Of a DNA stretch of 64,000 nucleotides, positions 37,614-45,374 are shown one piece after another (the first letter of the stretch is position 1; each line of letters opens with the position of its first letter). A program made the position numbers and the translations under genes. The DNA is from Neorhizobium galegae bv. officinalis. GTDB taxonomy: Bacteria > Pseudomonadota > Alphaproteobacteria > Rhizobiales > Rhizobiaceae. The notes under the pieces were generated by a model. That model was not told where the DNA came from and made no database searches. It worked only from the letters and a program-made list of their open reading frames with translations. The stretch lies in contig CCRI01000011.1 in the NCBI GenBank assembly GCA_000985875.1, forward strand, positions 1-64,000, given 5' to 3'.

Positions 37614-38510
37614 TCAGGACTTGTTGACGCTTGCGGCGTAGATCTGATCGATCGTTTCGGCGAGGCTCGCATTGAAGTCCGCGTCACTCATCGAGACACG
37701 GAGGTTTTCCGCCAGAGCGCGCGAGAAACTTGCGATCATGCCGTGGTTATGGCTGAGCTTTTCGCAGGCGTCCGCAGTGCTGTAGCCGCCGGAAAGGGCG
37801 ACGACGCGGACGACCGATTTGTGTGCGACCAGGGGAGCGTAGAAATCGGCGACCGTCGGGATCGTCAGTTTGAGCATGACCGTCTCGCCTGCGGGAAGCT
37901 TGTCGAGCTGCTTCGCGATCTCGTCCCGCAAGATCGCTTCAGCCTGTTCCTTTGTCGGGCTCTTGATGGAAACCTCAGGCTCGACGATCGGCATGAGGCC
38001 CTGGCCGATGATCTGACGGGCAACCTGGAACTGCTGCTCCACCACGGCAGCGATGCCGGCCCTGTCGGCATGCGCGATCACCGACCGCATCTTGGTCCCG
38101 AACATTCCCTTTTCACGGCCGCGGATCAGGAGAGTATCCAGATCGGGCATCGCCTTCATCGTCTGAACGCCGTTTTCCTCGGCATTCAGGCCCTTGTCGA
38201 CTTTAAGGAAGGGGACGACGCCGCGCTTTTCCCAGAGATAGGACGGAACAGCCTGACCATCGACGTCGCCGTCCATGGTTCGCTCGAACAGGATGGCGCC
38301 GATAACCTTGTCGCCTGTAAAGGCGGGCGCGCTCATGATGCGGACGCGCATGGCGTGGATCAGGCGGAACATCTCCTCGTCACCCTGATAGTCGGTCTCG
38401 GACACGCCATAAAGACGCAATGCTCCGGGTGTTGAACCGCCGCTCTGATCCAGCGCCGCAATGAATCCGGGCGCGGAACTCATCTTGTCCAACATTTTCG
38501 CGTCCACCAT
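37614..38510 (-). CDS. fbaB: Class I fructose-bisphosphate aldolase
   Basis: A 298-residue protein behind CAGGAG. Class I features: ALDQSGGSTPGAL, RVRIMSAPAFTGDKVIGAILFE, PFLKVDKGLNAEENGVQ, PIVEPEVSIKS and VMLKLTIPTV, whose Lys is in the right place for the Schiff base. It cleaves fructose-1,6-bisphosphate, mostly acting in gluconeogenic direction in rhizobia. It is separated from pgk by 219 bases holding a long palindrome, so it probably has its own promoter. Confidence 0.92.
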   Translation of the reverse strand: MVDAKMLDKMSSAPGFIAALDQSGGSTPGALRLYGVSETDYQGDEEMFRLIHAMRVRIMSAPAFTGDKVIGAILFERTMDGDVDGQAVPSYLWEKRGVVPFLKVDKGLNAEENGVQTMKAMPDLDTLLIRGREKGMFGTKMRSVIAHADRAGIAAVVEQQFQVARQIIGQGLMPIVEPEVSIKSPTKEQAEAILRDEIAKQLDKLPAGETVMLKLTIPTVADFYAPLVAHKSVVRVVALSGGYSTADACEKLSHNHGMIASFSRALAENLRVSMSDADFNASLAETIDQIYAASVNKS

Positions 38511-38618
38511 TCTACACTCCTGTCCCTAAAGTTGGCGCAAAACGCGCTCGTCTCTCCCAAGCTGTCAGTCGCGGATAACAGAAGTTATTTTAAAGGGAAA
38601 TCCTCCGGTAACCTATTG

Positions 38619-38645
38619 AAACGATTGAAATGCTTTCAATCGTTT
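38619..38645. promoter_or_regulatory. 27-bp palindrome upstream of fba
   Basis: AAACGATTGAAA (38619-38630), spacer TGC and TTTCAATCGTTT (38634-38645) are perfectly inverted. It lies 109-135 bases before the fba start in an AT-rich gap. The symmetry suggests an operator for a dimeric regulator. Confidence 0.6.
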
Positions 38646-38678
38646 AAAACATCTAAAATTTTTTAAACCAGTTAACTC

Positions 38679-38711
38679 GGGAGCGCGTCGCCCTATATGG
38701 AACGCGCTCCC
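38679..38711 (-). terminator. Hairpin after pgk
   Basis: GGGAGCGCGT (38679-38688) pairs perfectly with ACGCGCTCCC (38702-38711). It starts 19 bases past the pgk stop. No clean T-run follows on the minus strand, so it may stabilise the transcript end instead of stopping transcription. Confidence 0.5.
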
Positions 38712-38729
38712 TTTCGGGAAACCGACGGA

Positions 38730-39932
38730 TCAGGCGGCCTTGATCAGCACCGAGACGCCCGGCAGATTCTTGCCCTCCATCCATTCCAGGAACGCGCCGC
38801 CGGCGGTCGAGACGTAGGAGAAGTCGTCGGCAGCGCCGGCGTGGTTGAGGGCCGCGACCGTATCGCCGCCGCCTGCCACGGAGGTGAGCTTGCCGGCCCT
38901 GGTCTGCTCTGCGGCATGCTTGGCGGCAGCGACCGTCGCCTTGTCGAACGGTTCGATCTCGAAGGCGCCGAGCGGGCCGTTCCAGACGAGCGTCGAGGCC
39001 TTGGAGATCCATTCGTTGACGGCTGCCACCGACTTCGGCCCGACGTCGAGCATCATGGCGTCAGCGGGGATCTTGTCGATATCGACCATTTCGTTGGCGG
39101 CGCCGGCCTTGAACTCGCGGGCGACGACACCATCGACCGGCAGCACGATGGCGCAATTGGACGCTTCGGCTTCTGCCATGATCTTGCGGGCCGTGTCGGC
39201 AAGGTCGTGCTCGCAGAGCGACTTGCCGACATCGATGCCTTGCGCCGCGATGAAGGTGTTGGCCATGCCGCCGCCGATCACCAGCGCGTCGACCCGTTTC
39301 ACGAGGTTCTGAAGCAGGTCGATCTTGGTGGAAACCTTGGCGCCGCCGACGATCGCGACGACCGGGCGGGCGGGATTGCCGAGGCCCTTTTCGAGTGCTT
39401 CGAGCTCCTCCTGCATGGTGCGACCGGCATAGGCGGGCAGGTGATGGGCGAGGCCCTCGGTAGAGGCATGGGCGCGGTGGGCGGCGGAGAAGGCGTCGTT
39501 GACGAAGATATCGCCGTTTTTAGCGAGCGCCTCGGTGAAGCCCGGGTCGTTCTTTTCCTCGCCCTTGTGGAAGCGGGTGTTTTCGAGAAGCAGGATGTCG
39601 CCGTTTTTCATGTGGGCGATCGCCTGTTCGGCTTCCGGGCCGATGCAATCGGAGGCGAAGAGAATCTTCTGGCCGAGCACCTGGTTGACCGCCGAGACGA
39701 TCAGCGACAGCGACATGTCGGCGACCGGCTCACCCTTCGGGCGGCCGAAATGGGCGAGCAGGATGACCTTGGCGCCCTTCCTGGCAAGTTCCAGGATGGT
39801 CGGCGCGACGCGCTCGATGCGGGTCGCGTCGGTGACCTTGCCGTCGGCGACGGGAACGTTGAGATCGACGCGCACGAGCACGCGCTTGGCTGCGATATCG
39901 GTGAGGTCGTCAAGGGTTTTGAAGGCCGGCAT
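38730..39932 (-). CDS. pgk: Phosphoglycerate kinase
   Basis: I start at the ATG at 39932 (MPAFKTLDDLTD), giving 400 residues, the normal length; a longer frame upstream has no support. Motifs: KRVLVRVDLNVP, LLAHFGRPKG, NDAFSAAHRAHAST, ALEKGLGNPARPVVAIVGGAKVSTK, NGPLGAFE and SVAGGGDTVAAL. It converts 1,3-bisphosphoglycerate and ADP to 3-phosphoglycerate and ATP. In many Rhizobiaceae it follows gap directly; here the antiporter gene and the acquired-looking plus-strand gene lie between them. Confidence 0.96.
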   Translation of the reverse strand: MPAFKTLDDLTDIAAKRVLVRVDLNVPVADGKVTDATRIERVAPTILELARKGAKVILLAHFGRPKGEPVADMSLSLIVSAVNQVLGQKILFASDCIGPEAEQAIAHMKNGDILLLENTRFHKGEEKNDPGFTEALAKNGDIFVNDAFSAAHRAHASTEGLAHHLPAYAGRTMQEELEALEKGLGNPARPVVAIVGGAKVSTKIDLLQNLVKRVDALVIGGGMANTFIAAQGIDVGKSLCEHDLADTARKIMAEAEASNCAIVLPVDGVVAREFKAGAANEMVDIDKIPADAMMLDVGPKSVAAVNEWISKASTLVWNGPLGAFEIEPFDKATVAAAKHAAEQTRAGKLTSVAGGGDTVAALNHAGAADDFSYVSTAGGAFLEWMEGKNLPGVSVLIKAA

Positions 39933-40102
39933 GATGCTAATCCATTTACTCGGAAAGTTCATAGCGGACCTTACTATGCCTGACCGGCGACGCAAGACGA
40001 TTGGTTGCAACCATTTCCATTCCGTCCGTCGCCGAGACGCCGGATGCCGATTCTACCGCGACAATGCAGCGGGTGGAGGATCTTATTTGAGCTGCCGCCG
40101 CT

Positions 40103-41950
40103 CTATGCGGGGCCCTCGGGCGGAACGGCGCCCGGCTTCACCGGCACGTGCTTGCCACGGTATCTGCGGACCAGATCGCGGACGCGGTGGGCGATCTCGC
40201 GCATGTTGATGAAGATCGGCAGATTGGTCGCCGGTTCCACCGGCTCCAGCGAGATGCCGATGCTGCGGACATGTTCGTGCTCGTCGAGTTCGCGCACGAT
40301 CAGGATGATCGAGCCGAAGCGGATGCGGTCGGCATAATCCACCCGGCCGCCGAGCCGCGACGTCATGAGGTCGCCGACGGTCATGTTCTGCTCGTTGGCG
40401 GAGAGCAGGCCGGGACCGTAGGCCGCGTCGAGTTCCTTGGCGGGCCTCGTCGGCGAGATCGCAAACGCGCCGAAAAACTCCGCATCGTCCTCGTCGACCG
40501 GCACCTGGCTTGCGAAGATGCGGTCGAGCAGTTTCGAATAGGCGGGGGAGATGAACAGGTAGACCTGGTCGTTCTCCTTCAGCCGGCCGGCATATTGGTA
40601 ACGCATGCTGCGGCCGTCGCGGATGACCAGCGACGGCATCGCCCAGCGCGGGATGCGCTCACCCTGCAGGATCGGGCTGTCCTTCATGACGCGGTAGGAG
40701 ATCAGCTCGTGATGGGCGGTGCCCGGCAGGTCGAGCTCGATCTTGTCGACGGCGCCGATGCGCGGCGGAATGATGAGGCCGAGCTTCTGGGCGACCGGCT
40801 TGATCGTCCAGCCCTGGACGAGGAGGGAAACCAGCACGATGATGAAAGTGACGTTGAAGAAGAGCTGGCCGTTCTCGACGCCGCTCAAGACCGGCATGAT
40901 TGCGAGCAGGATGGAGACCGCGCCGCGCAGGCCGACCCAGGCGAGGAAGCTGGTTTCCTGCTGGGTAAAATCATAGGGCAGCAGGCTCAGCCACACCGCG
41001 ATCGGCCGGGCGACGAAGATCAGGAAGAGCGCGAGCCCGATCGCCGGCAGAAGGATGGCCGGGAATTGCGAGGGCGTGGCGAGCAGGCCGAGCACCAGGA
41101 ACATGATGATCTGCGCAAGCCAGGTCAGCCCCTCGTTGAAGCGGATGATCTGGGGTTTTGCGAACATCTTGCGGTTGCCGGAATAGATGCCGGCCACATA
41201 GACCGCCAGGAAGCCGCTGCCGCCCATGGCGCCCGTGAAGGAAAAGACGAGCAGCGCCAGCGTCAGCACGAAGATCGGCGCCAGGCCGCGGTCGGAGGTG
41301 AAGCGGTTCAGCACCCAGACGATCATCATGCCGCCCAACAGGCCGCAGATGACGCCGAGCCCCATTTCTTCGACGAACAGCAAAAGGAAATGCAGGTCGA
41401 GGCCGGAAAGGCCCTGGCCGGTCGCCAGAAGCTCGGCAAGCGCGATCGTCAGGAAGATCGCCATCGGATCGTTGGTGCCGGACTCGACCTCGAGCGTCGA
41501 GCGCACCTTGTCGCGGATGTTGATGCCGCTGACGCGCAGCAGGAAGAAGACCGCCGCCGCGTCGGTCGAGGCGACGATCGATCCCAGCAGCAGGCCTTCC
41601 AGCCAGTTGAAGTTGAGGAGGATCATCGCGCCGACGGCGAAGATGCCGGTCGTCAGCAGCACCCCGACCGACGCAAGCGTGATCGCCGGCGCCGCGGCAA
41701 GGCGAAACGAGTGGATGGGGGTCATGAAGCCGGAATCGAACAGCACGATCGCCAGCGCCAGCGAGCCCAGCATGAAGGTGAAGGAATAGTTCTCGAACTG
41801 GATGCCGAGGCCGTCGACGCCGGCGAGAAGGCCGATCGACAGGAAGATCAGCAGGAGGGGAGCGCCGAAGCGGAAGGCGAGGAGGCTCGAAAGAGCAGCC
41901 GCCAGCACCAGGACCGTGCCGACCAGCAGGACGATATAAAAAGCCTCCAC
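40103..41950 (-). CDS. Potassium/proton antiporter, NhaP2/CvrA-like
   Basis: A 615-residue protein starting at GTG behind AAGGAAGGGAC. About 12 membrane helices with the CPA1 core occupy 1-390: FDSGFMTPIHSFRL, STDAAAVFFLLR and ESGTNDPMAIFLT (the Asp pair for ion exchange), plus AWVGLRGAVSILLA. A cytoplasmic region holds a TrkA-C-like domain (VMKDSPILQGERIPRWAMPSLVIRDG) and a CorC_HlyC-like tail. NhaP2-type proteins extrude K+ to protect cells at low osmolarity or high K+. Confidence 0.88.
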   Translation of the reverse strand: MEAFYIVLLVGTVLVLAAALSSLLAFRFGAPLLLIFLSIGLLAGVDGLGIQFENYSFTFMLGSLALAIVLFDSGFMTPIHSFRLAAAPAITLASVGVLLTTGIFAVGAMILLNFNWLEGLLLGSIVASTDAAAVFFLLRVSGINIRDKVRSTLEVESGTNDPMAIFLTIALAELLATGQGLSGLDLHFLLLFVEEMGLGVICGLLGGMMIVWVLNRFTSDRGLAPIFVLTLALLVFSFTGAMGGSGFLAVYVAGIYSGNRKMFAKPQIIRFNEGLTWLAQIIMFLVLGLLATPSQFPAILLPAIGLALFLIFVARPIAVWLSLLPYDFTQQETSFLAWVGLRGAVSILLAIMPVLSGVENGQLFFNVTFIIVLVSLLVQGWTIKPVAQKLGLIIPPRIGAVDKIELDLPGTAHHELISYRVMKDSPILQGERIPRWAMPSLVIRDGRSMRYQYAGRLKENDQVYLFISPAYSKLLDRIFASQVPVDEDDAEFFGAFAISPTRPAKELDAAYGPGLLSANEQNMTVGDLMTSRLGGRVDYADRIRFGSIILIVRELDEHEHVRSIGISLEPVEPATNLPIFINMREIAHRVRDLVRRYRGKHVPVKPGAVPPEGPA

Positions 41951-42867
41951 CTAAAGTCCCTTCCTTCGCACCTCTTGCCGACACCATCCCCGCCCGCAGC
42001 CCCGGAAACCGGAACTGTGCCACGCCGCAACACGGCCATGCAAGAATGGGGCAGATCCCGGCCGAGGGCCAGGCGAATCGACTGATCGATTAGGCGGGAA
42101 CAATTCCGGCAAGAGAAGGGCAGGGCCGGAAAAAAGACGGACGCGTGCCTTGGTGCCGATGGCTTTTCAAATATCGGAGAGCCCACACGAATGCGGAACC
42201 TCAGATAGATTTGAGTAGGCGGCTCCGCATTCGCGTGGCCTTCGGCGTTTTCTCGGGGCTTCCGGCCCCTACAGGTGATCACCTCGCCTCGCTGCGTGGC
42301 TTCGTTCGCGGCTTCCTTTCAGGAAACCCTGCCACTTGCACGGCTCAACCGAACCCGGCCCGGCGGCCAGGGGGAGGCTTGATAGGGTTCGGGTTGCCCC
42401 CAGCCCATGGCTTTCACCTCTTCCACCATCCCCGCACGTTACGGTTCCAATGAAAGCGCCGGCCCCGCCTGCCCGCGAACGTCTCGCGAAACACTCCGGC
42501 GGCGGAAGCGAGGAGATTGTAGGCATGGGTCGGAGGGGTGGGGAAAGGCGAGGGTGGAAAAATTGGTGGTGCGTCGTAGTGCAGAACTTTGATTTGTATC
42601 CTCCGAAGCGAAGGTCACCCGTGACCCCTCTCGGTTCAAAGCGGACTTTATATGCATCGATGGTGGTGGGGAAGCTGCGTCGCTAGGCAATCAGCCTTAC
42701 ATGCTGTCCAAGATCAACCGCCTCGCCGTTCAATCGGCATAAGCGTGATCTTGCGTTCGAACAAGTTGTTTATGACGGCAGGTCCTAAGAACAATTGGCT
42801 TTGCAAAATCTGTTTGCCATTTAGAATAACAGCGATTTCTGAAAATTCTGCAGCGTCGAGGCGAATG
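41951..42867. other. Gene-poor 0.9-kb gap between antiporter and nuclease-peptidase genes
   Basis: I find no convincing gene here. The gap holds a palindrome CTGATCGATTAG (42082-42093) near the antiporter promoter, an imperfect inverted repeat (42183-42238), and from about 42600 a drop in GC content towards the nuclease-peptidase gene. Direct repeats, a tRNA end or an integrase that would mark an attachment site were not seen. Confidence 0.5.
42183..42238. repeat. 15-bp inverted repeat with 26-base loop
   Basis: CCACACGAATGCGGA (42183-42197) and TCCGCATTCGCGTGG (42224-42238) match at 14 of 15 positions. The loop itself holds CTCA/TGAG. This resembles a small repeated palindromic intergenic element of rhizobia, but copy number cannot be judged here. 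Confidence 0.5.
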
Positions 42868-44166
42868 ATGAATTCGACAAGTAAAGGCGACAGTCTGGAG
42901 GATGCGTTCCATCAATATCTTCTTGACCAGCAAGATCATGGAGAGCTCGTGTTTGGAGCCTATCCGCCAGAAAACTGCAAAATTTTTAGGAAGAAGGAAT
43001 ATTACTGTCGTGAACGCGAGGCGAATGTTGAATTCGATATCGCTTTAGAGCTGTATCGAACAGGAAGAGACACTCCTCACCTTTATGTCATTTTCGAGTG
43101 CAAAAACCATGATGCGAGCATCTCAGAAATCTACGTAAACGATTTTTCATCAAAAATTGGTCGCATATTTCCGCATGCGGTCAAGGGCATTATCGTCGTT
43201 ACTTCAAGGTTGCAGTCTGGAGCCGAGAAGGTTGCCAGAAACGCCCGAATGGGTATCGTCAAGTACGATGAGCATGGCTTGGAGATCATCGCAGATCGCC
43301 GAGGGGCGTGCGTTGAGCATGGTTTTGTCCGCTCTCAAATCTTCCGAAGTGATGATCCTACCAAGTCGCTGAAGTTTTCGGCCTATCACGATGGAAGTTA
43401 TTTTGGGACGATCGACGAGCTCTTAACAAACCTCGATCCTGAGCTGACCAGCCACGTTCGACCCCAAAATGAGAGCGGGGGTCTATCGGTACCTTTTCTT
43501 TCGATAGAGCAAATAAAAGACTCTGCTGCGAGAGTGCTCGAACTCGCCAATTACGAGGCCGGGGCGGTGGATCTCTCAAAGATTTGCCGGAGCCTATCCA
43601 TTGATCTGCAGTTCGCCGATCGAGCTATATTTGACGCGGACGGTGTCTCCATCTTGGGATCGGCAAACTTCGGTCGAAAAACGATAGAGATAAATTCGCA
43701 TACACATGAAACGCGAGAGCGCTTTACGATCGGCCACGAAATTGGCCATTTCTGCTTAGACCACGAAAGATATTTGCGTTCCGAGACGATAATCGAGCGC
43801 GATCTTTTCATCACGCGCGACCAGGGCAACAGCTTTAATTATGAGCGCCTAGAATATCAGGCAAATGCCTTCTCTGCCGAGCTTATCCTGCCAGATGCTG
43901 CTTTCCTGCGGAAGACAGCGCATTTCCGCCGCGATCTAGACATGAGAGATCGAGGGCATGGATACATATTTGTCGATGACCAGCCCTGTAATTACGTCCT
44001 CTACGAGGAATTACTGTCGCGCCTGTCGACCTACTTTGAGGTTTCGAAACAGGCTATTGAAGTCAAGTTTAAAAAGGCGAAACTGCTCACCGATAAGAGA
44101 AGGCGAAACGAGGCTTCTCCCATGTCTCGGGTGATTTCCGATTTGACTTCATCTCGAAGGTCTTGA
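42868..44166 (+). CDS. PD-(D/E)XK nuclease-like domain fused to ImmA/IrrE metallopeptidase
   Basis: I start at the ATG at 42868 (GAGG 6 bases before), giving 432 residues; upstream in-frame sequence looks non-coding. Residues about 5-140 fit a restriction-endonuclease fold: Glu11, Asp57 in VEFDIAL and Glu77-x-Lys79 in VIFECKNH. Residues about 215-400 are ImmA/IrrE-like: FTIGHEIGHFCLDHE (His290, Glu291, His294) and the third ligand Glu329 in LEYQANAFSAELILP. The middle (145-210) is unassigned. Codon use is AT-richer than neighbours, and the gene is alone on the plus strand between gap and the antiporter gene, as expected for transfer. ImmA cleaves phage or element repressors; no HTH partner is adjacent. 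A defence or stress role is inference. Confidence 0.82.
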   Translation: MNSTSKGDSLEDAFHQYLLDQQDHGELVFGAYPPENCKIFRKKEYYCREREANVEFDIALELYRTGRDTPHLYVIFECKNHDASISEIYVNDFSSKIGRIFPHAVKGIIVVTSRLQSGAEKVARNARMGIVKYDEHGLEIIADRRGACVEHGFVRSQIFRSDDPTKSLKFSAYHDGSYFGTIDELLTNLDPELTSHVRPQNESGGLSVPFLSIEQIKDSAARVLELANYEAGAVDLSKICRSLSIDLQFADRAIFDADGVSILGSANFGRKTIEINSHTHETRERFTIGHEIGHFCLDHERYLRSETIIERDLFITRDQGNSFNYERLEYQANAFSAELILPDAAFLRKTAHFRRDLDMRDRGHGYIFVDDQPCNYVLYEELLSRLSTYFEVSKQAIEVKFKKAKLLTDKRRRNEASPMSRVISDLTSSRRS

Positions 44167-44216
44167 CGTGAATTGTCTGGACTAATTTAGGCCCGACACG
44201 CCACCATCCCCCCAAA

Positions 44217-44241
44217 CAAAAACCCCCTCCCTTGCGGGAGG
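44217..44241 (-). terminator. Terminator after gap
   Basis: CCTCCC, loop TTGC and GGGAGG; on the minus strand G-rich then TTTTTGTTT follows. It lies 48 bases past the gap stop and between it and the convergent nuclease-peptidase gene. Confidence 0.75.
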
Positions 44242-44288
44242 AGGTCCATAACCCTGCCGAAACCGCCCGAAGGCGGCCTCTGTGATCC

Positions 44289-45299
44289 TCAGATCAGCTT
44301 CGAGAACGCCACGGCCGTGTCGGCCATGCGGTTCGAGAAGCCCCATTCGTTGTCGTACCAGGTGAGGATGCGGACGAAGTTGCCTTCGAGCACCTTGGTC
44401 TGGTCGATCGCGAAGATCGAGGAATGGCTGTCGTGGTTGAAGTCGCGGCTGACGAGCGGCTCTTCGGTGTAACCGAGGATGCCCTTCAGCGCGCCGTTGG
44501 AAGCGGCCTTGATCGCGTCGTTGACTTCGGCGACCGTGGTCGTCTTCTTGGCAACGAACTTGAAGTCGACGACCGAGACGTTCGGGGTCGGCACTCGGAT
44601 CGAGGTGCCGTCCAGCTTGCCCTTGAGGTGCGGCAGGACCAGGCCGACGGCCTTGGCGGCGCCCGTCGAGGTCGGGATCATCGACAAGGCGGCTGCACGG
44701 GCGCGATAAAGGTCCTTGTGCATGGTGTCGAGGGTCGGCTGGTCGCCCGTGTAGGAGTGGATCGTGGTCATGAAGCCATGATCGATGCCGATCGCGTCGT
44801 CGAGGACCTTGACGACCGGAACCAGGCAGTTGGTGGTGCAGGACGCGTTGGAGATGACCAGGTGTTCCCGGGTCAGCTGGTCGTGGTTGACGCCGAAGAC
44901 GACGGTGAGGTCTGCGCCGTCGGCAGGCGCCGAGACGATGACGCGCTTGGCGCCGGCGGTCAGGTGCAGGGCGGCCTTGTCGCGGGCGGTGAAGATGCCC
45001 GTGCATTCGAGCGCGATATCGACGCCGAGTTCGCCATGCGGCAGGGTCGCCGGATCCTTGATCGCGGTCACCTTGATCGGCTTGCCGCCGCCAACGGTGA
45101 TCGTGTCGCCCTCGACCTTCACTTCGGCCGGGAACTTGCCGTGAATGGAATCGTAGCGGAGCAGATGGGCATTGGTCTCGACCGGGCCGAGGTCGTTGAT
45201 GGCGACGACTTCGATGTCGGTGCGGCCGGATTCCACGATAGCGCGCAGAACGTTACGGCCGATGCGGCCAAAGCCGTTGATGGCAACTTTCACAGTCAT
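44289..45299 (-). CDS. gap: Glyceraldehyde-3-phosphate dehydrogenase
   Basis: A 336-residue protein behind GGGAGAATGAC. NAD fold VAINGFGRIGRNVLRA at 5-20, catalytic Cys154 in SNASCTTNCLVPV, HSYTGDQPTLD and WYDNEWGFSNRMADT at the C-terminal end. Asp36 in INDLGP favours NAD over NADP. It forms 1,3-bisphosphoglycerate, the substrate for Pgk. It follows tkt with 75 bases between. Confidence 0.97.
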   Translation of the reverse strand: MTVKVAINGFGRIGRNVLRAIVESGRTDIEVVAINDLGPVETNAHLLRYDSIHGKFPAEVKVEGDTITVGGGKPIKVTAIKDPATLPHGELGVDIALECTGIFTARDKAALHLTAGAKRVIVSAPADGADLTVVFGVNHDQLTREHLVISNASCTTNCLVPVVKVLDDAIGIDHGFMTTIHSYTGDQPTLDTMHKDLYRARAAALSMIPTSTGAAKAVGLVLPHLKGKLDGTSIRVPTPNVSVVDFKFVAKKTTTVAEVNDAIKAASNGALKGILGYTEEPLVSRDFNHDSHSSIFAIDQTKVLEGNFVRILTWYDNEWGFSNRMADTAVAFSKLI

Positions 45300-45333
45300 G
45301 TCATTCTCCCGAAAATGTGCGGTCTGTCTTGGC

Positions 45334-45354
45334 GGGGCGCGCTAGACGCGCCCC
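45334..45354 (-). promoter_or_regulatory. GC-rich hairpin between tkt and gap
   Basis: GGGGCGCG, loop CTAGA and CGCGCCCC. There is no T-run, so this is not a normal terminator. It may protect the tkt mRNA end or reduce read-through into gap. Confidence 0.4.
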
Positions 45355-45374
45355 CTTTCATTATCAGTCTCTGC

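Noticed and set aside
42652..42867. Longer start for the nuclease-peptidase gene at 42652 or 42772
   Set aside because: The extra 32-72 residues have no family similarity and no ribosome site; the ATG at 42868 has GAGG at the right distance.
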